Origin: an uncultured Prevotellaceae bacterium
GTDB taxonomy: Bacteria > Bacteroidota > Bacteroidia > Bacteroidales > Bacteroidaceae
DNA: 19,469 bases
Reading direction: 5' to 3'
Assembly: GCA_946539475.1 (NCBI GenBank)
Contig: CAMNHM010000040.1
Location: 1 to 19,469, forward strand
Made by a program: the position numbers and the translations under genes. The stretch's first letter is position 1. Every line of letters starts with the position of its first letter. Below the pieces are notes generated by a model. That model was given only the letters and a program-made list of their open reading frames with translations, had not been told where the DNA came from and ran no database searches. Of this stretch, positions 6,853-15,174 are shown piece by piece.

Positions 6853-8979
6853 CTACCGCACAACGACCTTTTTGCCATGTGTCACTATAAGCTTGCCTCT
6901 CCTTACATTCATAAGGGGACGCCCTTGAAGGTCATATAGCATTGGAGGCTGAGTGGACCAATGCCCTGAGAGCCGTACGTCGCCAACCTCACTAGATTCA
7001 GTGACGATAAGGTAGCCATCAACGAAGTCTACCGCTTCACTGTCGATGGTGCCTGGCAGCACATGAATGGCATATCGGCCTGGTGGCGATTGAGGAGTTG
7101 CATCGCAGAGGAGTTCTGGTGTACCATCAACATAGTCACCGATAACCTGATAGCCAAACTCCGGGTTCGCCTGACCCTGCTCGCGAATAGCATTGCGGGC
7201 TTTGATAGTGGTGCCCCACTCAGTGATGTTGTCAAACGTGGCCGACTGGAACAGGTTCCAGGGATGAGCTATGGCAAACATCGGGCGAAAACCACGTAGC
7301 ACGTAGAGGTGGCAGTGCTCAAAGTCGAGCTCTCCGATGGCATCAGGCGCAACTTCAGGCAGTTGACGCATTGTCAGCCGCAGCTCGCTGAGGTCACGCA
7401 GCTGGCTCAAAGCCTGACTGCGAATGAGAGACACGGTGGATGGAAGCGTCAGTTTTTCTACCCTGACGCAACCACGAAGGGCATTGGCATGAAGAGCTTT
7501 CAGACCACGAGGCAACTCCACCTGTCCCTCAGCTGAGGGGAGCAATGCGATGAGTTCGCTACTGTCAGGCGTCATCACGCAGGTACCACTGATGACAAAC
7601 TGGCGATCAGCTTCAAGTTCTGGCAGTTCGACGGAACGCAACTGTCGGCAGCCAGCCAGAGCGCCATCCCCCCAAGTACTGAGCGAAGCAGGTAGTACAA
7701 GACGACGCAATGTTGAGCCATCGGCAAAGACGTTAGGTGCGAGGCCGTCGGAGGGTAGTGCCGCCTCGCTCAGATCGAGTGTTTCGAGCATCCCGCCAGC
7801 AGAGATCAGCAGTCGGAGATGAGCCATATCTTCATCGTTGAGATGCCCTGCAATCGTCAGGCTCGTCACGCCCTCGGCAGTCAGCGTAGAGAGTGTCCCA
7901 GGAGTAACATCAGCAAGTTTCTGCTCAACCTCTACGAATGGCTTTGGAGTAATGCCAACCACCATGTCCTGCATGGTAGAGAACGACATATTACGCGGAT
8001 TGAGCAGGCTGATGTCGTAGTAACCGTCAGACAGTCCACCCCACCCCCAGTTTACATATACCAGGCCATCAGCATTGTAGCCATGTAGCACAAAAGCATG
8101 ACCGGCGATACCTGCCAGTGGATTGGGATCCTGTCCGCCATAGAGGATAGGCCGACCTTGACTTAGCTCGCTGAAGATGGTCTGCATCCACTCCTCTTCA
8201 TTGTTGCCTCGGCGCATCTCATGACGTGCAGTAGTGACACCAAAATAGCGACGTAATCCATCAGCAGCATCACTCAGCGTAGCACCACTGGCCGAAGGGC
8301 TATACTGCATATTGGCAGCCACGCCACAGTCGCGCATCAGCGTAGCCACGGCCAACTGCTGTGCCTGTCCGGTGGAGGGCTGTGTAGGGTCGTCGGTCAT
8401 CAGGTCCCACCGGTAGTAGTCGTCTTCAAAAACTGCCTTTACTGGTTGTCCGTTGGTATTGTTCGACGGGTAGTAGATGGTACGAACGCCTAGTCCATGA
8501 TGAGGCGCACGATGGTAAGCAAGGATTTGAGCCATAGCTGTAGCCACGCATCCAGTGAGACAGCGGCCCGAACCTGCTGTGGGGCAAAGCAGGTTGTAAG
8601 GATGTTCCTGCTGCCAAAGGGTTGTCAACATGGGCTCGACTTGCTCCTGAAACCCTCCATCGACAGGCTTCGTCATGCTGGCAGATGCCGCGAACACTGA
8701 GCTCACTGCGCGCAGATACCACTGAAGATTCTCGTTCTCAGAAGCATAGGGCGAGTGGGAGTAACCTATGACAGGAGGCAGCTTCTCGCTACGGCCCACA
8801 ATGGCGAAACTCTCGTCGGTGCCTACCACGGCATAGTCGGCAGTTTGCTCGAGCATGTAAAGTGGCTCATCAGTTTCCAGAGTCTGCCGGGCTATTTGAC
8901 AGACTGACGAGAAACTCCTGTGCTGCGCCCAGAGAGGTGCACAGCACAGGAGTAATACCATTAGAAGTGAACGGTTCAT
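6853..8979 (-). CDS. Secreted C10 cysteine protease (streptopain/interpain-like) with BspA-type LRRs, MBG-like domain and T9SS tail
   Basis: A 708-aa prepro-protease. It has a signal peptide (1-~18) and a Spi-type inhibitory propeptide (~20-115, with FAIVGRSEKLPPVIGYS). The papain-like C10 domain shows catalytic Cys144 in TGCVATAMAQ, His294 in AGHAFVLHGY, and the NWGWGG motif at 310-315. The Cys-His spacing of 150 residues matches streptopain (148 in mature SpeB). Downstream are BspA-like leucine-rich repeats (~380-540), an MBG-like beta domain (~585-665), and a tail ending GKKVVVR typical of T9SS cargo. Related Prevotella interpains and Porphyromonas PrtT degrade host proteins; a similar role is inferred here. 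Its ATG overlaps the stop of the Omp28-like gene as ATGA, so translation is probably coupled. A terminator follows. Confidence 0.92.
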   Translation of the reverse strand: MNRSLLMVLLLCCAPLWAQHRSFSSVCQIARQTLETDEPLYMLEQTADYAVVGTDESFAIVGRSEKLPPVIGYSHSPYASENENLQWYLRAVSSVFAASASMTKPVDGGFQEQVEPMLTTLWQQEHPYNLLCPTAGSGRCLTGCVATAMAQILAYHRAPHHGLGVRTIYYPSNNTNGQPVKAVFEDDYYRWDLMTDDPTQPSTGQAQQLAVATLMRDCGVAANMQYSPSASGATLSDAADGLRRYFGVTTARHEMRRGNNEEEWMQTIFSELSQGRPILYGGQDPNPLAGIAGHAFVLHGYNADGLVYVNWGWGGLSDGYYDISLLNPRNMSFSTMQDMVVGITPKPFVEVEQKLADVTPGTLSTLTAEGVTSLTIAGHLNDEDMAHLRLLISAGGMLETLDLSEAALPSDGLAPNVFADGSTLRRLVLPASLSTWGDGALAGCRQLRSVELPELEADRQFVISGTCVMTPDSSELIALLPSAEGQVELPRGLKALHANALRGCVRVEKLTLPSTVSLIRSQALSQLRDLSELRLTMRQLPEVAPDAIGELDFEHCHLYVLRGFRPMFAIAHPWNLFQSATFDNITEWGTTIKARNAIREQGQANPEFGYQVIGDYVDGTPELLCDATPQSPPGRYAIHVLPGTIDSEAVDFVDGYLIVTESSEVGDVRLSGHWSTQPPMLYDLQGRPLMNVRRGKLIVTHGKKVVVR

Positions 8980-10709
8980 TTCAAACTTGTCTTATAAGTG
9001 TGAACGCGACCACGACTGTCTGTCCGGCGTACGATGACCAAGCCACGGTGATCGGCATCGACGCGCCGGCCATCAAGCGTGAACAGTTCTGTCCGCATGA
9101 TAGCGTCGGTCATGTCGGCAGCGATGCCCTGAGTGTTGCCGGTGGGGAAGCCAGTCGCTTCTGCGTTATCGACGACGCAGTTGCGATTGTTCTTAGAATC
9201 GTAATTAGCAACAAGGGCCACAATCTGCAGGTCATTCTTCTTCCACTCGTCCTTAACATCGAAAGTGAAGTGATTCTCGTACTGGTTACCCTCCCAGTGC
9301 ATGGTCTCTCCGAAGATGCTGCTGTAGGCACGAATGACATGCTGATGTTTGAAGTTGCTTCCACCATTGGCCTGATTGACAGCCTGCACATTGTTCTCCA
9401 GCAGATAGACGGTCAGTTGGGGGTTCGAGAGGCTTAGTTCGTCACGCTTTCCACTGACGATGACGTCGAGCCGATGCGACTGCTCGTCGTAGGCAGCACT
9501 GATAGCGATACTCACATGAGCAGGCTCTGCCGCCAGATAGTCGATTGCAGCCTCGATAGTCGACTGGTCAGGACAGTCGTGAAGGTCACCGCCAGGCAGC
9601 ACCGGGCTGCGGTCGTACATCACGGCAGGTGCATAGCCCACACCAAAAAAAGCTGCCATCGTCTCATCACATGACTTGGTAAGCCAGTCAGTCTTGTAGC
9701 CACTATGATGGCAGACGGCTATGGCGCGGTCGAGATTGCGCTCCATATGAAGGACATTGTTCAGATAGCCCGCCACACGGGGACAATTGCCACACGGTTC
9801 GGTGGTAAACTCCTCAATGAGGACCTTTTTCTTTAACGCGAACTTGGCCTTGACACTGTTGTTGGCAGGCACCTCGTCGACACCTCCATCGATGGCAGTC
9901 AAGGTGATAGTGATGTCGCCATAACTCACTGTTGACAAAGCAGGAATCTGATAGTCAACAGTAGCCTTCTGTCCTGTGGCTAACTCAGTAGCAAAGTGGG
10001 CTGAGTAGGCCTCATCCCCGTGCTCATAGCGTGCCTCAACTGTATAGCCAGTGACAGTCTGCTGTCCATTGTTGACGACAGTGACCGCGAGTTTGTAGTT
10101 AGAGGCATCGAGAAAAGGATTTACGACGGCAGAGGTGAGACCCAGATCGTAGTCGGGCATGTTGCTGCCGTCGACGACAGCTTCGACGCTGAGTATGCCG
10201 ACAGAGCTCATATCTTGCCACTGAGCATCGTCGCCTAGCTGTACGAAACAGGCATTAGGGAGTTCGGCTCCCACGATGCTGAGGGCTTGAACCTCAGCCT
10301 TCTGCCTGTAGGACATACCTATGTAGAGTCCCTGACTACCGTCGATGGTGAAGGGATGTTCCAGTTCGACTTCATTCCAACCTCGAACCATCTTTGGATC
10401 CGACTTGCTAGTCAGCGTAGCTTCAGCCAGATTCTCTCCCTTCAAGCTACTGCGCAGCCAAAGATGCAATGTATCTACGTTGGTCTTAGCGGCTAGGGCT
10501 CCGCGCAGGGCAGTGATAGTACTGCCGTCAAAACTCTGAAGCATGTCGACGGGAAGATAGATAGCTGCACTAACCCATGCCTTACCAGGGGTAGAAATTG
10601 AACCTTTGGTGGTTGCCTCACCACCACAATAGCCCAAGTTTATCTTCTGCTGAGCCTGCATGCCGATGACCATGACGGTCATCAGCAGCAGGATAAATAT
10701 TTTTCTCAT
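8976..10709 (-). CDS. Omp28-related secreted protein with thioredoxin-like CGNC motif
   Basis: A 577-aa exported protein. The signal peptide (1-~20) ends GMQAQ. An N-terminal beta domain (~25-180) and a CARDB/Ig-like segment (~185-290) are followed by an Omp28-type thioredoxin-fold domain (~295-500). That domain opens with VLIEEFTTEPCGNCP, placing a CxxC pair at Cys306 and Cys309, with a likely cis-proline at GYAP (Pro361). The C-terminus has the T9SS-like ELFTLDGRRV strand but finishes RVHTYKTSLK instead of the usual KKVxVK, so the mode of surface export is uncertain. The gene starts 42 bp after the duplicated-domain gene and overlaps the protease gene by 4 nt. The tight link to a cysteine protease suggests, but does not prove, a redox or folding role for it. 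Confidence 0.8.
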   Translation of the reverse strand: MRKIFILLLMTVMVIGMQAQQKINLGYCGGEATTKGSISTPGKAWVSAAIYLPVDMLQSFDGSTITALRGALAAKTNVDTLHLWLRSSLKGENLAEATLTSKSDPKMVRGWNEVELEHPFTIDGSQGLYIGMSYRQKAEVQALSIVGAELPNACFVQLGDDAQWQDMSSVGILSVEAVVDGSNMPDYDLGLTSAVVNPFLDASNYKLAVTVVNNGQQTVTGYTVEARYEHGDEAYSAHFATELATGQKATVDYQIPALSTVSYGDITITLTAIDGGVDEVPANNSVKAKFALKKKVLIEEFTTEPCGNCPRVAGYLNNVLHMERNLDRAIAVCHHSGYKTDWLTKSCDETMAAFFGVGYAPAVMYDRSPVLPGGDLHDCPDQSTIEAAIDYLAAEPAHVSIAISAAYDEQSHRLDVIVSGKRDELSLSNPQLTVYLLENNVQAVNQANGGSNFKHQHVIRAYSSIFGETMHWEGNQYENHFTFDVKDEWKKNDLQIVALVANYDSKNNRNCVVDNAEATGFPTGNTQGIAADMTDAIMRTELFTLDGRRVDADHRGLVIVRRTDSRGRVHTYKTSLK

Positions 10710-10751
10710 GTACGTCAGTCTGAAGTAGTTATCCTCTAACCTGAGTCAATC

Positions 10752-12059
10752 TTACTTAACAATCACTTTCTTACCACCAACGACGTAAAGCCCCTTCTGC
10801 GGCTGCGCAACGCGACGCCCCTGAAGATCGAAGACAGTAGATAATTGTGTGTTGATGGATGTAGCGTGATGATGAATGGCTGTAGTCACGTCGTCGCCGT
10901 CAGAGACACTGATGACAGTAGAGGGGGTTGCCAGGCTGTAGTCGAGTGAGATGTAGGCCGTTCCCGGTTCTAGGAACACCTGGCCTTCAGGCACCCACCC
11001 TGTCTCTTCGTCCATGCCATTATAGTCGACGACGGGTACAAAGCCAAACGAGCCATTCTTCACACCGAGTACGAACGGCACAGTCTCTTCATCCATATCG
11101 GCAATGTCAAAGATGTCAGTCTTCTGCAACACTGCTACCAGCTCGTTTTCAACCAAGGCAGCCGCTGTGCCAACAGTAGGCACCTCGTATGTGCCTGCCA
11201 CCGAGCTCTTCACCACTACGCCTGCACCTGCCGGCACTTGGCTGACGGGCACCAATTCGATGCTCTTCAGCTCCTGAATGATACGTCCGTTAGGCAGTTC
11301 ACGATCGCCATAGACACTCTTCGCTGCAAAGGCCTCAATGCCATCAGCTGCAGAAAAGTCAAGAGCCTTATCAAAGGAAACCAGATTATAGAACGAAGTA
11401 CCGTCAGTCAGAGCGTCAAGGGTTGTCACGCTGACTGTCTCCGTGCTCTGCTCCTGAACAACGGCAACGACGGTAGAGGGCGATGCCAGACTATAGTCGA
11501 GTGCAATATATGATGTGCCGGGCTCTAGGAAGAACTTGTCTTCTACCATCCAGCCTGTCTCCTCGTCGAAATCGTTGTAGTCGGCCACGGGAATAAAGCC
11601 GAACTTGCCATTCTTCGTGCCTAGCACAAAGGGGACATTGTATATCTCCTCGTCTTCGTCGACGGCAGCCCATGCTGCATCAGTGCGCTCACTGACAGCC
11701 ACAAGCTCGTTCTCCTCAGGAGCAGTGGCAGCAGTGGCTGTGGGAATGTTGAATGTTCCGGCCACGGACGACTTGACGACAAGGCCTGTTCCGGCAGGAA
11801 CCTGGCTGACGGGCAGGAGCGCGATGGCTGACAGTTCCTGGACGATGCGTCCATTTGGCAACTCACGGTCGGTAAAGACGCTCTTGGCTGCAAAAGCTTC
11901 TACACCGTCGACAGTGCTGAAGTCGAGTGCTTCAGTAGCCGAGAACATCGCATAACAGGCTGTACCATCGCTTGTCTCATCGGTGATGGTTACTACGGTG
12001 TCGGCCATTGCCGACAGCGAAATGAGTGTCAGAGAGATTAGCGTAAAAATTTTCTTCAT
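10752..12059 (-). CDS. Secreted protein of two tandem ~178-aa repeats with T9SS tail
   Basis: A 435-aa exported protein of unknown function. I start at ATG 12059 because MKKIFTLISLTLISLSAMA is a clean signal peptide and AAGAAG lies just upstream. The frame is open for another 60 codons upstream, but that part is hydrophilic, unlike a leader, and overlaps the likely promoter. Two homologous units follow, at ~23-200 and ~210-385. Each has the order LDFS..DG(V/I)EAFAAKSV, DRELPNGRI, PVSQVPAG, VVKSSVAGT, VPFVLG, DEETGW, FLEPGT, LDYSLA. The repeats recall modules of Bacteroidota surface proteins that start with a DFS..G(V/L)xAY-like strand. The tail (~400-435) has VFDLQGRRV and LYVVGGKKVIVK, as in T9SS cargo. 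It heads the unit with the Omp28-like and C10 protease genes. Confidence 0.75.
   Translation of the reverse strand: MKKIFTLISLTLISLSAMADTVVTITDETSDGTACYAMFSATEALDFSTVDGVEAFAAKSVFTDRELPNGRIVQELSAIALLPVSQVPAGTGLVVKSSVAGTFNIPTATAATAPEENELVAVSERTDAAWAAVDEDEEIYNVPFVLGTKNGKFGFIPVADYNDFDEETGWMVEDKFFLEPGTSYIALDYSLASPSTVVAVVQEQSTETVSVTTLDALTDGTSFYNLVSFDKALDFSAADGIEAFAAKSVYGDRELPNGRIIQELKSIELVPVSQVPAGAGVVVKSSVAGTYEVPTVGTAAALVENELVAVLQKTDIFDIADMDEETVPFVLGVKNGSFGFVPVVDYNGMDEETGWVPEGQVFLEPGTAYISLDYSLATPSTVISVSDGDDVTTAIHHHATSINTQLSTVFDLQGRRVAQPQKGLYVVGGKKVIVK
10905..11993 (-). repeat. Internal tandem duplication (two ~530-bp coding repeats)
   Basis: The two repeat units of the 435-aa protein are encoded at about 11460-11993 and 10905-11432, joined by a short linker. 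They are clearly alike in protein (shared blocks DRELPNGRI and PVSQVPAG) but differ at many bases, so the duplication is not recent. Confidence 0.85.
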
Positions 12060-12151
12060 AACAGTCTTCTTCGGGTTCTGATTGTTGTTAGTTCTCGCCT
12101 CCATCGAATGCGAACCCTTTTCACTTCGTTTTTGGCGTGTTTTGGCGGCTG

Positions 12152-12159
12152 CAAAAGTA
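12152..12159 (-). promoter_or_regulatory. Bacteroidota -7 box for the three-gene protease unit
   Basis: The minus strand reads TACTTTTG (TAnnTTTG), placing a start site near 12145 and leaving a leader of roughly 85 nt before ATG 12059. A -33 TTTG is not seen at the usual spacing. The palindrome at 12207-12218 lies 47 bp upstream of this box. Confidence 0.5.
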
Positions 12160-12206
12160 CTAAGAAATGAGGAATACGCACAGCGCTTGTACGCGTGAAG
12201 ATGGTC

Positions 12207-12219
12207 TGAAACGTGTTTC
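12207..12219. promoter_or_regulatory. Palindromic candidate operator TGAAACGTGTTTC
   Basis: GAAAC-GT-GTTTC (12208-12219) is an inverted repeat upstream of the protease-unit promoter. It shares 11 of 12 bases with the motif at 5975-5986. Next to it, CGTGTC (12219-12224) and GACACG (12235-12240) form a second inverted repeat just past the MG2 gene stop; without a T-run, that pair is a poor terminator. Confidence 0.35.
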
Positions 12220-12242
12220 GTGTCAATGTTTCGGGACACGGC

Positions 12243-15149
12243 CTACGGCGTGACGAGTACCTCGCCACTGTCGGTAATGCCGCAGGCGCTGACCTCGATG
12301 CGCGAGCGCTTCCCGTTGTTATAGAGGTGCAGGCGCAGGCGCCCGTCGGCATCGGGCTGCACGGAGGGATTCCAGTAGAGTGTGCGGCGATAGTCGTACC
12401 AGTCGTCGGGCAGCGGCTGCCGGCGGCTGTAGTCGGGCTGGTAGTAGGCGTCGGGCAGGGTGATACCGCTGATGAAGAGGCGCCGGTCGCGATAGACGTA
12501 GCGCTTCGTATCGTTGGGCATGAGGCGGAACTCTAGGGTGACGTCGGGGGCGTCGTTCTGCATGACGATGGGTCGGTCGTCGTTGCGCAGCTCAAAGTCG
12601 GTGAAGACGCGCACATCGTCCAGTCGTGCCAGCCGCAGGTTGTTGCGCACCTTCTCGGCACTGAAGAAGGCAACGTTAGGGTCGATTTTCGTGGAGAAGT
12701 TCTGGTAGAAGACGTAGGGCACTTCCACGCCGTCGTTGTAGCGTGCGCTGACGTTGAAGAATCGCCGTTCGTTGTAGGTGCCGAGAAGCATGGTGCTGAC
12801 AGCCACTGGGAATGCCTGCATGTCGAACTTACCGTAGCTGAGGCCGTAGTCGGTGGCGAGGTTGTAGAGCTGCTGCGCGTCGTAGACGGCAGCGGGCTTT
12901 GTATAGTCGATGGAACGTCGTCCGCGACGGCGTCGCTTGCTGACGGTAAGCTCCTGCAGCGTGCGGTCCATGGAGGAGAGAGGTCCGTCGGCGGAGGCAT
13001 CGAGGGTGTCGCCCAGCAGGGTATAGGCATCGTCTTCGGGATAGTGCCACTGGTAGTAGGAGTACTTGCGGGCAAAGACGGGATAGAACATCGAACGCTT
13101 GACGTAGTAGTCGGGATCTGACTCCTCGCTGAAGCGTCCCTTGAGGTCGATGTTCCGCTTATGGCGATCGCTGACATTGATGTCGTAGGCCCTGAGGAAG
13201 AGGATGGCCTCGCCGGCAAAGGGCGGCAGGCGGAAGAGGAAGTGTCCGCCGTCGACGGTCTCTACCTGGGCACCCATGATAGTGGTTCCCTCGCGCCGCT
13301 GCATGTGCTCGTCGACCTGCACGAGCTCACACTCCACGACGACCTCATGCTTCAGTCCTCCACGCTCGAGGTTGTATTCCATGTCGCTGGTGTTGTAGTT
13401 ACGGGAAATGAGAGAGCGCAGATTGATGGTCTGGTCGACCTGCACGAGCTCCATCGACTGGTCGAAGGACTGGGTAGTGGTTGTGGTAGTCGATTGGTTC
13501 TCGCGACTGATGCGCTCGTTCAGTTCTTTGTAGAGGGGATCCTCTGGATTGAGTTGTGAGGCACGGCTCTCCGTATAGCCAAAGACGCCCTGCGGCCAAT
13601 GCGACACTTCCTCGGCGGAATAGTCCTCGGTGTCGACGGTAGGATAGACGCATCCCTCGACGGTGAGCCCCTGCTCGGGAGCGTAGCGCAGCGGCTCGTC
13701 GGCGACGATGGCCGAGTAGTCGTAGCGACGCCATCCCTGCACCATGAGCAGCAGGTCGAGGCGATGGCGGTGCAGGCTGTCGTCGCTCTCGAAATATTGG
13801 TGTGCATGGGGTATGAAGCCACGCAGCTCGCTGCTGAGGAGCAGTTCGGTGAGGAGGTTGGAGGTGTCGAAGGTGGCATCGACGGTGGCAGCATCGCGCA
13901 CACTGACGGAAAGTGGCGTACGCAGCTTCTGCGCTCCCTGCCGCTGCTGGTCGTCAGGGAGTGTCAGGGTGACGCTGATAGGTTGGTAGGGATTGTAGTC
14001 CATGCTGTCGGTGGCAACGGTGATGAGCGACCGTTGTGCGTCGTGATGGTCTACGAAGAAGAGGCGGTCGGCCATCGGCTGTCCGCTGGGGTCGATAACG
14101 ATAAGGTCGCTGACGCCTGATGGCAGCCGCTGCTTGCTGATGGTGATCGTGGCAGACTGCTGCTCGTCGGGCCGGAAGCGCTGGAACACCTTCAGCCGTC
14201 CCCGCGAGAGTACGGCCACGGCATGGTCGGAGAGCCTCGTGGCGACAGGCAGCTGCAGATGTACGGTAGCCAAGGAGTCGTCGGCGGTGAGGTGCAGTGC
14301 ACATCCGTTGAGCTCAGCCTCTGGCAGGCTGAAAGTGTATTCCTTGCCTTCGTAGTGGAAGGTGGCTTTCAGCTGACGGCCAGCGGGTACGTCGATGGTG
14401 AAGCATCCACGTCCTTCGTGCTCCGTAGCAATGGGAAGGTCGCCGATGCTACCGGCAATATCGACGTGCCGCCCCTCCTCGTCGACAGCCTCGAAGGCCA
14501 CAGTAGCACGCGTGCCAGCAATGAGATGACCGCCCTCGGGGAAGAAATTGACGACGAGGCGCTCGTCGAGATCCTTGTTGACACGCGTCTTCGGACGAGT
14601 GATAATCGTCTTCTGGCTATAGTCGCCACGCTCCTCGGGGCGCTCGTAGACGGGCACGACGCGGCTGTAGACGGTGCCGAAGAGGCGGAAGAAGTCTTGG
14701 GCCATCTGACGGTTGTAGAAGAGTTCGCGGCTCTGCCGGTTGGAGGGATGTTCGGTGACGCAGAAATTCATCATCCAGCGAGTGTAGGCCCTCAGCTCGT
14801 AGTAGCCGGAGTAGAGCGAGTCGCTGAGGTTAAACGACCCCTCGCCGCCTCCCTTGTCATTGACGACGATGGTCTGTCGCTCGACGAGCATGCCGTCAGG
14901 CGAGACGAGCTCTACGTAGAGCAGGCGGCTCATGTCGGTGAGCCGGTGGTTGTCGGCACGTACGACGTAGGCCTTAAACCAGATATCGTCACCTTTGTAG
15001 TAGCAGTTGTTATCGAGGTGCAGGTAGACTTTCTCCTGCACGGGCGCATCGTCGAGCAGCCGCTCGATGTCGTCGAGGCGGTCTTGCGCCGATGCCTGTA
15101 CAACAGACATCAGCAGGAGCAGGGTGGCAAACAGTTGCTTGATGGACAT
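12243..15149 (-). CDS. MG2-domain cell-envelope protein (alpha-2-macroglobulin-like beta domains)
   Basis: A 968-aa exported protein. The signal peptide (1-~21) ends VQASAQ. The MG2-like domain follows at ~36-125, with KVYLHLDNNCYYKGDDIWF and YYELRAYTRWM, the hallmark strands of this Bacteroidota family. The middle (~165-560) looks like further macroglobulin-type beta domains and contains a TTTTTT run near 555. The end has YWNPSVQPDADGRLRLHLYNN and ...GITDSGEVLVTP, the usual ending of these proteins, and no T9SS tail. Family members are annotated as MG2 or carboxypeptidase-like regulatory-domain proteins and are thought to reside in the periplasm or outer membrane; the precise function is unknown. 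The gene lies 65 bp after recG on the same strand without a recognisable promoter of its own, so readthrough from ispD-recG is likely. Confidence 0.75.
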   Translation of the reverse strand: MSIKQLFATLLLLMSVVQASAQDRLDDIERLLDDAPVQEKVYLHLDNNCYYKGDDIWFKAYVVRADNHRLTDMSRLLYVELVSPDGMLVERQTIVVNDKGGGEGSFNLSDSLYSGYYELRAYTRWMMNFCVTEHPSNRQSRELFYNRQMAQDFFRLFGTVYSRVVPVYERPEERGDYSQKTIITRPKTRVNKDLDERLVVNFFPEGGHLIAGTRATVAFEAVDEEGRHVDIAGSIGDLPIATEHEGRGCFTIDVPAGRQLKATFHYEGKEYTFSLPEAELNGCALHLTADDSLATVHLQLPVATRLSDHAVAVLSRGRLKVFQRFRPDEQQSATITISKQRLPSGVSDLIVIDPSGQPMADRLFFVDHHDAQRSLITVATDSMDYNPYQPISVTLTLPDDQQRQGAQKLRTPLSVSVRDAATVDATFDTSNLLTELLLSSELRGFIPHAHQYFESDDSLHRHRLDLLLMVQGWRRYDYSAIVADEPLRYAPEQGLTVEGCVYPTVDTEDYSAEEVSHWPQGVFGYTESRASQLNPEDPLYKELNERISRENQSTTTTTTQSFDQSMELVQVDQTINLRSLISRNYNTSDMEYNLERGGLKHEVVVECELVQVDEHMQRREGTTIMGAQVETVDGGHFLFRLPPFAGEAILFLRAYDINVSDRHKRNIDLKGRFSEESDPDYYVKRSMFYPVFARKYSYYQWHYPEDDAYTLLGDTLDASADGPLSSMDRTLQELTVSKRRRRGRRSIDYTKPAAVYDAQQLYNLATDYGLSYGKFDMQAFPVAVSTMLLGTYNERRFFNVSARYNDGVEVPYVFYQNFSTKIDPNVAFFSAEKVRNNLRLARLDDVRVFTDFELRNDDRPIVMQNDAPDVTLEFRLMPNDTKRYVYRDRRLFISGITLPDAYYQPDYSRRQPLPDDWYDYRRTLYWNPSVQPDADGRLRLHLYNNGKRSRIEVSACGITDSGEVLVTP

Positions 15150-15174
15150 TGGGCTAATGTATCTGAGTTGTTTT

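Noticed and set aside
12219..12240. Hairpin CGTGTC/GACACG as terminator of the MG2 gene
   Set aside because: Only six base pairs with a 10-nt loop and no T-run on the minus strand; too weak to call.
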